Source: Lycocorax pyrrhopterus obiensis (taxonomy: Eukaryota > Chordata > Aves > Passeriformes > Paradisaeidae). From it: a stretch of DNA of 64,000 nucleotides. The translations under genes and the position numbers were made by a program. The stretch lies in NCBI GenBank assembly GCA_014706295.1, contig JACSVZ010000002.1, positions 135,704,682-135,768,681 on the forward strand, written 5' to 3'. Shown here piece after piece: positions 1 through 11,409 of this stretch (its first letter is position 1; each line of letters begins with the position of its first letter). The notes beneath the pieces are model-generated. The model was not told the origin of the DNA. It did not search any database and worked only from the letters and a program-made list of their open reading frames with translations.

Positions 1-867
1 TAACAAATCCCAATATCCAGGTTCTCTGTGGGTTGAGGCATTCTAACTCTGTTTAAAAAAAAATATTAGAAGGACTTGGGAAGGTGACCAGAGGTGACCT
101 TCAGAACTACTGAAAAATTTCATTGCATCTTTTTAGGCCAATCAGCAAAAAAATCAATTGCAAATAATAATTCCTAGAAAATGTTCTTTCGAAGGGTAAT
201 TAAAAGCAATTATATATCAGTGTGATACAGCTTTCTTATTAAAATAAAACTATATATTATTTGGAAATTACAATTCTTTTGTTACTTTAAAATTCTCACA
301 TATATTTGAATTAATTTTTTTACGCAAAATTGAATATAGTAAAAAATTGTTAAAAGAGTTTAAATTATCCTTAATAGCTGGTATACTACTGAAATTCAGT
401 AATCATTTGAACAATGATAATGTAAAAAGTGGTGTTTATTTCCCTATCTTTCCTGTGTTGATCAATCCAGGAAATGACTATTTCATAAAGCAGGAGATTT
501 GTTTAAAAAATAATAGCCAAGGTAATTCAAATGTATTATTATGATCATTGATGACAGTAACCTGATGTGACCTAACAAATGGTTTTGTTGTTTTCTTTTA
601 ATGATAGTTACTAAAGGTAATCTAATGACATTGTAACTCTCATTGTCTGAAGACATCTCAAGATTAATTTGGCTTTTTTGGCTTCTTGGGCTTCAGGGGC
701 CATGGCTACCTGTCTTTTATTGCAGCACCATGTTAGAGCTGACGTTTTTCTCTGGGCAGATCTATAGCATAGCAGGTGCTGTCAACCTTCCTAAGAGAGC
801 TCTAGAAAAATAAAATTCTCAGTGCTATTATTCAAATAACTTATACTTCCAGATGAGACCATTGAAA
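1..867. other. AT-rich unique sequence, no gene seen
   Basis: This stretch has many A and T runs and scattered TAATT-type words. The only open frame of note (347-544, plus, 65 codons) has a composition expected by chance in AT-rich DNA and no recognisable domain. I see no repeat family, RNA gene or splice-flanked coding block. Confidence 0.6.
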
Positions 868-1115
868 CATGAATGATTTATGTTGGAAAAGACCTTTAAC
901 ATAGTCAAGTCCAACCATTAACCCAGCACTGCCAAGTCCACCACTGAACATCTTTACATTCCTCCAGGATGGTGACTCAACCACTTCCCTGTGTAGCCTG
1001 TTCTAGGGCTTGGCAACTCTTTCAGTGGTGATTTTTTTCCTAATGTCCAATCTAAACCTCCACTGGTGCAACTTGATGCCATTTTCTCTTGTCCTAGAAG
1101 TTACCAAGAAAGAGT
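868..1115 (-). mobile_element. CR1 LINE, 3' end fragment
   Basis: Read on the minus strand this is the last part of a CR1 retrotransposon. On the plus strand one sees the inverted CR1 tail: GGTTGGAAAAGACC-like text, then AAGTCCAACCATTAACCCAGC, then the block running from CTCCAGGATGGTGACTC through CTGTGTAGCCTGTTC to TCTAAACCTCC, and finally the part that encodes the very C-terminus of the reverse-transcriptase ORF. No open frame survives. CR1 copies are usually 5'-truncated, and this one fits: only about 250 bp remain. The 5' limit near 1115 is approximate because similarity fades there. Confidence 0.88.
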
Positions 1116-3521
1116 TTTGTACCAGTTTACACATAAAGAACAGAAAATACATTCCTTGTAATGATGCAGTCTAACTTGAAGATCTCTTATCAAAATGTCT
1201 AAATAGTCTCTAAAAATACATCTAACCAGTCAACATAACATAATAGCTAGTGTCACTCTGCATTTCTTCTTTTTAAGCAAATAAATGTAATCTGTCAGGC
1301 TAACAGGCTATTCTACTTTTCCTGTATTCTGTGTTTTGAAAGACTACAACTGAGAAGTCCAAAACTGAGAAGTCTTCCTAGTAAATCTGTCACATAGAAA
1401 AGAAAAAATTACCCAACCTTTTATGTTCAGTGAATGGTATATATTTTTCAATTATCATACATCTGTCAGTCATATTTTTTAGTTCTGACTTACAGCACAA
1501 CAGTTATTGATTTCAAAACCTGTATTAATATCATATCCAATCTTAACATTTAAAGCCCAGTATTTCCAGTCTGTTTTGATAGTCCTTCCTGTAGAGCAAT
1601 CTAAAATTACTTTATATATGTTATCTCTAATCTTCCTTCCCTCATTCTTCTTTATAAGAAATTTTCTCTCTTTATAAGAAACACTAGAAGCCTTTCCTGC
1701 ACTCATATAAATGCATAATCTCATCACTAGCTACACTATATGATTCACAACTAACAGAATTTTTGTTTTCAAGTTTTAAAATGTATTTTTTATAGAAAAG
1801 TATCTGAAAATCTTTTCAAGAAGATGATTAGAAGTAAATGATTGTAGTAAAATACATAAGTTATTGAAAGTCTTCTGTATAAAATCTTACACTTCTGAGA
1901 ATATAATTTTCTGTTTAATAGAGCTATCTTTATAGCGTAGTTAGATGGTACATTTTGGAGTAAAGTGACTGGTTTTAAAGCATGCTGTTTTGGTAGTCCC
2001 AGGGCACAAAATCTCCTACATCAACAACGGAAAGCTCAAAATTTTCCACAATGCTCTGTCAAGACTATAATCACTTCATTTTTCAAAGCCTTCCAGTAAA
2101 GGTGCCAATTTTACTCCTATATTGCAACAGGCAAACAAGCAAGGGGAATCTCGAGCAGTAAATTGATACTGATAAGCAGAGAACATGTTTTGAAGTTGAA
2201 GGATAAAATATTTCTCTCTGAACTGGTCCATCTGTATATGGCGCAAACCCCACGTAAGCCACATACATCCAGATATTTCCTCCTAGCAAAGAAACTCACC
2301 TACAGAATGTGACATTTCATATCTTTCATTACAATATTAATTACAATTCATTACAACAAGGCATGTGCCACCTGGATAGTTGGGTATGCTGCAGTAGGAT
2401 ATGCAGGCCACACAACTATTACAGACTATATGCTTGGAGTAGTGCTCAAATAAATCCAGTCATACTGCTCCATGCTTTAAACTCCGTAATGCCATTGCAA
2501 GGACATTTCCCACAATATGTATTAATTGCAGAAATACTGCTATGCATGTGCTTGCTTTCCCATTTGTATTATGGAATTTGCATGCTACAGATGGCTTTCT
2601 AGGACATCTTGAGTGAATTTCTCTCACAGTAAGAGAGATACTATAATGAAAAATTTGAGGGGAATGATGGCAAGATCTGAAAGGTTGTGTCCATGCTGAT
2701 GCTTATGCCAGTTTCAGATCCCCAGAAGCATCTTGGTTGTCTCAAGAAATTGGGTGCACTGTCCCCTTACAGTTCTAGCTTCTTTTGGTAGAAAACCTAG
2801 GCATGAAGAAAAAGAAACAAGCAAAGGAACAAACAAAAAATTAAAAAGAGAATTAGTGCTCTGTTTCCTCAGTCTGTGTAGTAGGAAGAAAAGAATTGCA
2901 GGATCTATTATGCAGCATGTCTATTCCAGAAAGTAGTTTTGCTCAACTTGTCTCCTTGCTTGCTGCTTATTCCTTGTGTAGATTTGGAAAAACTTATGAT
3001 GTTAGCAACACTCCCAAAATCATGACCTGGTTTGATGAATTTGGTCAAAAGTTTTTCAGCTTTGGAAGAAATATACTAAGACACAGTTATCCAGAGTCAA
3101 AGTGAAATTTTGTTTTGTGTAGGCAAGCATTCACCCCTATACAGGAGGTCAGCCCAAGAAAATCCAGTTGATATCCTAAGTATTAGAAAACTTTGATGAA
3201 TCATTCTAAACAATGAAAAAAACATGAATCTAAGTTTGCCAAGAGCAGGTTGTTCTTATCACCAGCACTGTGCTGACATTGGTTCCAGATTGTTTGGGGT
3301 TTTTTTTTTTCCTTCCTGTTTACCTAAAAACTCTTTCAGCCAGAGTTTCTTTGATTTATTGAAGCACTACAAGAAAAAAAAAAAACAACCAACAAAAACC
3401 ACTGGGCAAATTGTAAACATAAAGAAAAATGTCAGAATGTAGTTATAAAACCACTTTTGAGTTTCCATAATTTTCATGATCTGATACTTGAAATAGTTTG
3501 TTGCATATTAACGAAATAGAG
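1116..3521. other. Unique AT-rich sequence, no gene seen
   Basis: No repeat family or gene is recognised. A 12-base word CTTTATAAGAAA occurs twice, 20 bases apart, near 1650-1681. Several overlapping short open frames at 2076-3105 (60-97 codons, both strands) share no motif and have no start context or splice signals that would favour one. A T10 run (3299-3310 area) and an A12 run (3373-3385 area) are present. Confidence 0.55.
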
Positions 3522-3710
3522 TGTCATGGGTTGACGCTGACCAAATACCAGGCACCCATGAAAGCTGCTTACTCACTCCCCTCTGCAGCTGGACAGAGGA
3601 GACAAAAATTAATGAATTTAACATTCATAGATTGAGATAAGGACCAGGAGACATCACTTATCAAATACTGTCATGGGCAAAACAGGCTCAACTTAGAGAT
3701 ATAAAGTGAA

Positions 3711-3716
3711 TTTATT
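3711..3716 (-). terminator. LTR polyadenylation signal AATAAA
   Basis: TTTATT on the plus strand gives AATAAA on the minus strand, about 190 bp before the 3' end of the LTR and downstream of its TATA-like box, as expected for the R region. Confidence 0.5.
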
Positions 3717-4416
3717 GCACCAACAAAATCAGAGCAGGATAATGAGAAGCAAAACCTTGAAAACACCTTCCCCCCACCCCTCCCTCCTTCCAGCTCTACC
3801 TTCTACCCCAGCAGCTCAAGGAGGCAGGGAATGGGGGTTATGGTCAGTTCATCACCTGAGGCTTCTCCTGCTGCTTAGGGAGAGGAATCATTCCCCTGCT
3901 GCACTGGGGGTCCCTCCCACGGGAGACAGTTCTCCATGAACTTCTCCAATGTGAGTCCATCTCACAAGCAACAGTTCTCCCAAAACTGATGCAACATGAG
4001 TGCATCTCACGGGCAAGAGTACCCCTCAAACTGCTCGGTGTGGGCCACTCTTCCATGGGGTGCGGTCCTTCAAGGACAAGCTACTCCAGCATGGGAGCAG
4101 GGCCCCTGTCTCCATGGGTGTCCCACAGGGTCACAGCATCCTCTCAGGCATCCACCTGCTCCAGTGTGCTGCTCCTCCATGGGCTGCAGGTGGATCTCTG
4201 CATCGCCATGGACCTCCATGGGCTACAGGGGCACAGCTGCCTCACCATGGGCTGCACCATGGCCTGCAGAGGAATCTCAGCTCCGGTGCCTGGAGCACCT
4301 CCTTCCCCTCCTTCTCCACTGACCTTGGTGTCTGCAGAGTTGTTCCTCTCACATGCCCTCACTCCGCTCTCCTCTGGCCGTGATTAAAACTGAGAAAAAC
4401 TTCTTTTCTTCCTTCT

Positions 4417-4426
4417 TTAATATGTT
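4417..4426 (-). promoter_or_regulatory. TATA-like box of the LTR
   Basis: On the minus strand the sequence reads ACATATTAAAG, a weak TATA element roughly 175 bp inside the 5' end of the LTR. Assignment rests on its position relative to the poly-A signal; activity is not shown. Confidence 0.35.
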
Positions 4427-4596
4427 ATCACAGAGGTTTTCCTACCAGTTCTAATTGGCCCAGCCTTGGCCAGTGCCAGGTCCATCTTTGGAGCCACCAG
4501 GCACTGCTGCTGGACATGGTGGAAGCTTCCAGCGGCTCCTCACAGAAACCACCCCTGTAGCCCCCCCACTACCAAAACCAAGCCACGCAAATGACA

Positions 4597-5223
4597 CTTG
4601 CAATAATAAATTAAACTTGTTTCTGTTCATGTTAGTGAACTCCATTTAAGGCTATCTAGTACTAACTCTTTATTATGCCTGGTATTACAGCTGCAAGCAA
4701 ATAAAAAAGAACTTTTTTTTTCTCTCTGTCTTTATTCTTTAACTTATTCCTGTATCTGACTACTCAAAGAATATACAGAATACAGGGCATATTCTGACAC
4801 AGCTTGAATTTTTCCTTTTGGCTATTCATGCACTTTTAAGACATGAGTATTTCTTTTTATAGAGTTTAACATTTCTTGTGTTTAAATTCATACTGCTTCT
4901 AACCTTTCTTTCCTTTTTTCACTCTCTATGAATTGCAATTCTTCAGGTCTTCTTCATAGTGCGATTCATCACCAATCAGAGAGCAAGAGATTCTTAGTAT
5001 CTATGAAAATCACCTTTTACCCATCTACACATTCACATCAGAATTTTGTTAAGTTAAAAAATGGAAAATTCTATTCCACTGAACCCTAGGAGATTTCTAG
5101 CTAGATTGGATGAGTCTATAAGTAATATTTCCTAAAAATAATTCTTATGCAGTTCTAAGGAAGCAATTAAAAATTATTTTTATAGACAAAAGTTAAGAAA
5201 GAGATAACTGTTTGAAAGTCTAT
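4597..5223. other. Spacer between two inverted LTRs, no gene seen
   Basis: About 630 bp of AT-rich, T-tract-rich sequence separates two LTRs of one family in opposite orientation. There is no retroviral primer-binding site, polypurine tract or coding remnant here, so it is not an internal proviral region. Confidence 0.6.
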
Positions 5224-5885
5224 TGGGTTTCCATGGCAACATTTTGGTAGTGGGTGAGACAAAGGTTGGTTTTTGTGAGAAGCTGCAGGAAGCTTCCCTT
5301 ATGTACAACAGAGCCAATGCCAGTTGACTCCAAGACAGACCTGCTGTTGATCAAGGATGAGCCCATCAGTGGTGGTGGTGGACCCTCTGGGATAGTGCAT
5401 CTGGAGACAGAGAAAAGATTGATAAAATGTAAGAGAAACCACACTGCAAAGACAAGATCAGTGAGAAAGGAGGGGGAGGAGGTTCCCCAGGCACCAGAGT
5501 AGAGATTCCCTTCCAGCCCGATGTGCATAGCATGGAGTGGCAGCTGTGCCCCTGCAGCCCATGGACGTGCGTAGTGGAGCAGAGAACCACCTGCAGCCCC
5601 TGGAGGACCCCACACCATAGCAGAAGGATGCTCCCAAAGGAGGCTGAGAACCTGTGGGAAACCCACTCTGGAACAGGCTCCTGGCAGGACCTGTGGCCCT
5701 GTGGAGAGAGGAGCTCGCCATGGAGCAGGTTTGCTGGCAGGACTTGTCACCCTGTGGAGGACTCATGCTGAAGCAGTTCATAAACAAATGCAGCCCATAG
5801 GAATTACTCACATTGGAGAAATTCATGGAGGATGGTCTCCCATGGGTAAGGCTCCGTGCAGAACAAGGGAACAGAGGAAAAGTAT
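5224..5885 (+). mobile_element. Truncated LTR, same family as 3522-4596, plus strand
   Basis: It starts at the equivalent TG end followed by CATTTTGGTAGTGGG, the counterpart of the sequence at the right end of the first LTR. It then follows the same order of blocks: GAGAAGCTGCAGGAAGCTTCC, GAGCCAATGCCAGTTGACTCC, GGTGGTGGTGGACCCTCTGG, GAAAGGAGGGGGAGGAGGTTCC, and the repeated tggAGcAGG...GACC sub-repeats up to about 5840. Similarity stops near 5885, before the region that would contain the poly-A signal, so the 3' part is missing. It is clearly more diverged from the family pattern than the first copy. The 176-codon minus-strand open frame across it is antisense to the LTR and not a gene. Confidence 0.78.
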
Positions 5886-6424
5886 GACTACAATTTGCTT
5901 GAAGCCAGTTAAAAAATCTTTCTAAAGATAAAAAGGATCCATCTAGTTGCTATCGCCAGATTGCTTCAGGAGTAAAGCTTCTGACAGGAGAGAATAAAGT
6001 CATGTCATAGGGTTTGTTGCTGTTTCTCTGATACTGTGGATTAAGGACTAGATAGAAATATCTCCTTGTTTGTACATTTTAGTGAGTGTGGGGGGAGTGC
6101 TGAGGGTTTTTTATTCCCTTCAGAGTGTCTTTTATCTCTATTTCACTGATGTTCTAGTCTTTCAGCCACACTGGGCCAAATTAAATCTAGCATATAATAG
6201 AAAGTTTTTTATTTGTATTTTGTGAAAAGAAAAAGCTATTAAAAATAAACAGTTATTATTAAACTCAGTGTATTTTACTGTGTGCAGCATAATGAGAAAG
6301 AGGGTTTTTTAAACAAAAAAACCAGGTTATAAAGAGGTGGCCCTATAATTAAAACGTCTTCATTTTGCTAATGTAAAGTGGATGCAGATCTAAAAATAAT
6401 TATCAGTAAGAGCAAATGAATTTC
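5886..6424. other. Unique AT-rich sequence, no gene seen
   Basis: This is the spacer between the truncated LTR and a CR1 fragment. There is nothing recognisable beyond T-rich runs. Confidence 0.55.
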
Positions 6425-7090
6425 ACAGAATCATAGAATCATCAAGGTTGAAAGAGACCTGTAAGATCATCAAGTCTAACCATCAACCCAGAACTGCCAC
6501 TGTAAACCTAGCACTATCATCCTAAACCACTGAATCAGACAGAGCATCCAGCGCCAGACCCAGACACCTCTTAAACACCTCCAGGGATGGTGTCTCCACC
6601 ACCTCTCTGGGCAATCTATTCCAGTGCCTGACCACCTGAACAGTGAAAATTTTTTTCTGATATCTAGTCTGAATCTCCCCTGTCTCACCTTAAGACCATT
6701 TCCTCTGGTCCTGTCTCTGCAGACACAACAGAGGAGACCGGCCCCCATCTCGCTACAACCTCCTTTCAGGTACTTGTAGCGCATAATGAGGTTCCCCCTG
6801 AGCATCCTCTTCTCTAGACCAATAAAACCCAGCTCCCTCAGCTTCTCCTCATATGACACATTTCCTAGACCCATCACAAACCTTGTTGCCTTTTTCTGGA
6901 CATACTCCAGCACCTCAATGTCCTTTTTAAAATGAGGGGCCCAGAACTTAACACAGCACTCCAGGTGTGTCCTCACCAGTGCTGAGTACAGGGGGACGAT
7001 CACTTCCCTGGTCCTGCTGGCTGCACTACTCTTGGTACAGGCCAAGACGCCATTGGCCTTCTTGGCCACTTGGACACTCTGCTGGCTCAT
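6425..7090 (-). mobile_element. CR1 LINE, 3' fragment with ORF2 C-terminus
   Basis: On the plus strand the fragment opens with the inverted CR1 terminus CACAGAATCATAGAATCATC, then the inverted 3' UTR, then the inverted end of ORF2. The 3' UTR carries an extra block (around 6500-6570) that separates this copy from the 868 and 42049 copies and suggests another CR1 subfamily. It is 5'-truncated at a point corresponding to the MSQQ motif region of ORF2. The ORF2 piece is described separately. Confidence 0.93.
6476..7090 (-). pseudogene. CR1 ORF2 C-terminal remnant (reverse transcriptase tail), frameshifted
   Basis: An open frame of 204 codons on the minus strand starts [20 protein letters not shown] and contains the CR1 ORF2 C-terminal hallmarks: a [19 protein letters not shown] block at residues about 29-47, [41 protein letters not shown] and DRTRGNG. 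These belong to the region after the reverse-transcriptase catalytic core in CR1 elements. After IRKKF (residue about 147) the normal CR1 continuation ([19 protein letters not shown]) lies in a different frame, so a one-base frameshift has occurred. The likely site is the T7 run at 6650-6656. The rest of the frame is nonsense. It lacks the endonuclease and the catalytic core and cannot retrotranspose. Confidence 0.9.
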
Positions 7091-10000
7091 GTACAGTCTT
7101 CATGTTCCATTATATTGTGCTTTATATACATGGAGTACAAAACTTTCAGGACATATGCAAAACAGTTGGCTATAATACAATTTTCCATATTTTTCTATTT
7201 CATTTGGTATTATGCAGATCATCTCAGCTTACATGCAAAGGCTGGAAGTTGAAACATTCTAGTGAAACATTTGACACCTATTTAAAGTTTTAATATATGG
7301 TATGAGAATGAATTATGAATGTGCATGAGGCAGGGGACTAAGGGAGAGAATTATGAAGACTCACCATCCCCTATCATCAAGAAATGAAATGGTCCACCAT
7401 ACATTTAAATTACTATCATTTCCACATCCTGTATTGAACACTTCAGGCCAGTAGTCAAGTGTGGCTGCTGTATTTTCAAAAAAACCCTGATGATTGACAA
7501 ACAATTCCATTTGAACCAAACATAGAATGACGTACATTTATTTTTTTGTACTGTTCAAGAAGTGTTTTAGCTTACTGGCTTGTTGCTAAACCAACCATGA
7601 TTTAATTTCTTTCCCAAAAAAGGGATGAAATATGAAAACTGAAACTAAGAGTGAAACTTATGACAAGATATGCCTATAAAATTTATTAATTCTATTATTC
7701 AAATTATGGGGGGAGAGGGTATTTTATTTTATTCTAATATTTCTTGTGTATAAAACCTAATACATAGCTGGGGCTCTGTTTCTGTTTTTAAAATTTTTAT
7801 ATATTTGAAACGCCAAGAAATTCAACAAGGCTTATAGAGACTTGCAAAGTTTAACATGTTGAAAGTGAAAGTAGGTTAGTGTTCATTCAGGATAGGAACA
7901 TGCACATGGACATCTTTTTAAATGCACATTTAATGAATAAATCAAGCAGCATTTTACCATGCAATCCTCATATAGCAGAAATTAATCCTCTACTTTAATT
8001 TTTCTAGAACTTTCAGAAACCTAAGGACTTAATGACAGTTTTGGTATCATTTTCTTAGTTAATTTATAGATAAAGCTGGAAGGAAACTCCAAATCATTAA
8101 ACAGTCTCGTATTACCGATTGGTACTTTATAGTAACACACTGTACAACTGGAATACTGTCATACAGTAAAATATGTTTCTTCCCCATAACTCAGAATCTG
8201 CAACTGAAGTAAAATAGAGTTCCTACTATAGGGTTTCTCAGGTTTTATACTTAATCCGGTATACAGATATTTTTTTGAATTTTTTTCTCTTCAAATCTTT
8301 TGGCAAAATGGCCATATTTGACATACCTGAACATTTCTATACCTGCTTATCAACTGTTGTCTTTTATGTGCATGAGCCACATATAAGAGTCACTGAAGGA
8401 CTGAGGAAATTCAGTATTCAAATTTATAGTTAATTATTATATTAGAAAAGGTATATATAGGAAATTAGTTGATAAAGGTTTCAGATATCCACAAGATATT
8501 GAAACTTATGATGGTTCAAGGCATTTTTTCAGAGTTGGGTGATCTAATTTCACTTGCTTCTCCAGTGTTGCTGTATTTAGTGTTTCAGTTTAGTTTATTT
8601 CTAATCTTAACAACTTTATTTTCCCCTGAAAACTCTGTCAGGATTTGATATATTTTTAGGAGAATTTAAGTTTTCCATTTTAACCCAGTACATTTGTAGT
8701 TCCTTCAGGCAAACTTGAAAAGTAAACATTAGTGCACCTAGCAGTTTAAAACATAATATGCAAATAAAAGGAACTTTTCACATACATGATTTTTCATTTG
8801 TTCTACTTATAGGTTTTCAATATTAGGGGTTCATAAAGCTGTGGCTGTTTCTCTTCCACTGGGACAAATATAGTGATAAACCTACTTCTGGGAATTGGAG
8901 ACTTTCATACATCTCCCACAGCATCTCATTTCTTTCTGTCTTGAAAAAGGTTCCTTTTGAAACCAATACAAAAAATTATAGAATCTTCTTTATAATGTTC
9001 TCACTCCTCTTCTGTATCAATCAAATATATCTATGTTCTTTCAAAGGGAAGGTGAATGGAACTTAAGTGACAGTAAAACTGAAAGTTCCTTATTTATGAA
9101 TGTAGAAGACCAATACTCAAAAATGCAAAAGATGTTACCTCTTTCTATTATTCTATTCAATACATTAAAAGAAATAATAAGGAAAAAAAAGCTTTTCAGC
9201 TAGAAATATTTCAAGCATATAACAGCTGTCTAGGGTTTGGAAGAAAATTCAGTTCAATATCACTCTGAAATGGACAATTACAGTCCTACAACAAAAGCTT
9301 CTTGTTGACATGATCTCATCTAATGTCAGAAGAAACAAGACCACCCCTGTACAGAATCATAAAGCAAAGTTGTGATTTTATTCAATGTTTGAACTAGGAC
9401 AACTTTAACTGAGTTTTGTTGGGGTTTTTCGCTGGTTTAGTTGGGGGGTTTGGATCATTTTTTTGTTTGCTTGTTTTAAGAATTTATGATGACAACCATT
9501 TAGACACAATACCTATGGTGCATTGCAAAGGAGAATCCCTATCTGATGTTCTTCACAAGGGTACAATATGCAGTAAATGAACAAGGATACTTATTGAACC
9601 AAAGACTTAAATCTATTTTTTACTTCAATACCTGGAACTTACTGCTGTAAGCCAGTGAGAATAACAGATGATAGAAGACCTTCTTTTTGACAAACAGAGG
9701 ATGAGGATATTCCATCTTTAGCTATGTTCCATACTTTTACCCTCAGATTCAAGATATCTATGTGAGAAATTATTTTTCCTTATTCTTCCTTTCATTGCCT
9801 GTTAAGCTAAAGGTTTATGATACATAAACACAAAAAAGTTGGCAAGGAATCTGTGAATGGCTAGTTTTTTGAATGGGAGGCTATATTCTGCTTTAAAAGT
9901 ATCGTCATTTCTGTCAGTTGTTAATTTTCCTTTCTACTGCAGAAATAAAATGATAAAATTAAAGTGGTGACATAGGAGGAAGTACATAGGAAATCTTATC

Positions 10001-10190
10001 AAATGTGTATACTAAATACTAGAGCCATGGTAACTAAGCCTCTTAGCCTAATCTTTCCCTAAGAAGTAATCTCCAAAGCTACTGTTGCTCAGTAGGAAAG
10101 GCAATGCTAAATATAGAAGTACGTAGCTTTGTTTGCATGTTGACAATGGCTCTTAAACCCAAATCTACTCAACCATGCACCTTCCCCTTC

Positions 10191-10231
10191 TCTTATTTAT
10201 TTACTTATTATTTATTCACTTATTTATTTAT
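10191..10231. repeat. Imperfect TTTA/TTAT simple repeat
   Basis: About 40 bp of interrupted TTAT units (with ACTT and CACT interruptions) in AT-rich sequence. Confidence 0.8.
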
Positions 10232-11385
10232 GGGGATATACAGAGTACGGTCTCATTAGTTTCAGTAGAAGTGATTACAAGCACTTGATCTCAGATATCT
10301 CAAGAGTTTTTTCCTCAATTTGAGAAGGGTTTCTCCACTTTTAATCGTTTACACTGTTCTCAGAGCAGAACAACAAAAAATTTTGTTTCTGAAGAGAATG
10401 GTTCAAGAATTTACACAATTAAACCCAGTATAAATGAACATAAATCAACACTATCCTTTTGTTACAGTTTTAATATTGGCTAACTTTTTTTTCTGTTTTT
10501 TTTTCAATATTAGGGTTAACACTCTAATGCTTCAGAGGTTCAAAATTATATGTGAAACTTCTCATCTTTCATATAACATGCACCGGAAAAAAAGGCAGAT
10601 TAGACACAGAAATAAATTCTGTACCTACATCTTGATAACTACCAATTTTAGTATGCATTCAATCAATGTATAAATAATAATATTATTTTTTTTTAGCCTT
10701 TCTTGATGGAACAAAATCTTATTTATTGGGAAACATTTTGGTTTTTTCTCTTACTGTCTTTGATTGCAAAATCCTTTTTCTTTTGTAGTAGGACATAAAT
10801 TAATGATCTTACTGTTTCCATGTGGTGATAATACCATGTGGTTGTTTCAGAAACACAGTTAATAAAATCACCAGATAAAGTAATTCAACAGTAGGGTATA
10901 GTGTCCTTGGTTAGTCAGTTTTCTGTTTCCTACTGTCATATCAATGGTTTACAGATGATTGTTACATTAATTCTTTCACAGACTTTATTATGGACAAATG
11001 CCTCTTCTGAAGCAAACACAGAAGTTGGAAAATATGCTTATATTCCTTATGAGTTCCCTATACATAAGGAGATTTGTTTATTTCTTTTTTCTAGGTTCAA
11101 ATACAAGTACTCTTCTCATTAGTTAAAATGTGATGTGAAAAATGGTATGCCTAGTTGTGAGAACTTCCTCGGGGACCTGAAATGAAGTCAGACATCTTAG
11201 ACTGGATGTTCCCAAAGTCTAATTTATTTTTGTCATTTGTGGGATGGAAAAAGATAGCAGGAACTCTATCTTTTTCATCTATATTTTAATCACTGAAAGT
11301 GAATTCAGTAAATCATATTGTGCTATTCTTAGAACTAGCTTGTGTTGAGTTCTCATTAATGTTTCCTTTTTCTCTCACTTCTCTT

Positions 11386-11409
11386 TTTATTATTTATTTA
11401 TTTATTTAT
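11386..11409. repeat. TTTA simple repeat
   Basis: Roughly six uninterrupted TTTA units preceded by TTTTTATTA. Confidence 0.8.

Larger units (their letters stand above)
3522..4596 (-). mobile_element. Endogenous retrovirus solo LTR, complete, minus strand
   Basis: The element has paired ends TGTCAT...ATGACA, a perfect 6-bp terminal inverted repeat with the TG...CA ends of retroviral LTRs. The minus orientation is inferred from a TATA-like element (about 4417-4426) followed downstream by an AATAAA signal (3711-3716). Between them lie degenerate 30-45 bp sub-repeats of the form 'actgctccAgcAtGGG', seen as repeated CTCCA...GGG blocks at 3900-4260. The sequence matches a family I recall as common in songbirds. 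No internal gag, pol or env sequence adjoins it, so it is a solo LTR. Flanks (TAGAG on the left, CTTGC on the right) show no target-site duplication, suggesting age or rearrangement. Open frames of 108-132 codons inside it are products of the GC-rich repeats. Confidence 0.85.

Noticed and set aside
3989..4387. 132-, 127- and 108-codon overlapping plus-strand frames
   Set aside because: All lie antisense inside the LTR, in three different frames over GC-rich sub-repeats, which have few stop codons. No domain or start preference.
5220..5750. 176-codon minus-strand frame, the second longest in the window
   Set aside because: It is antisense to the truncated plus-strand LTR and its composition follows the LTR sub-repeats.
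3522..5885. The two related LTRs as flanks of one provirus
   Set aside because: They are in opposite orientation, one is truncated, and the spacer has no retroviral features.
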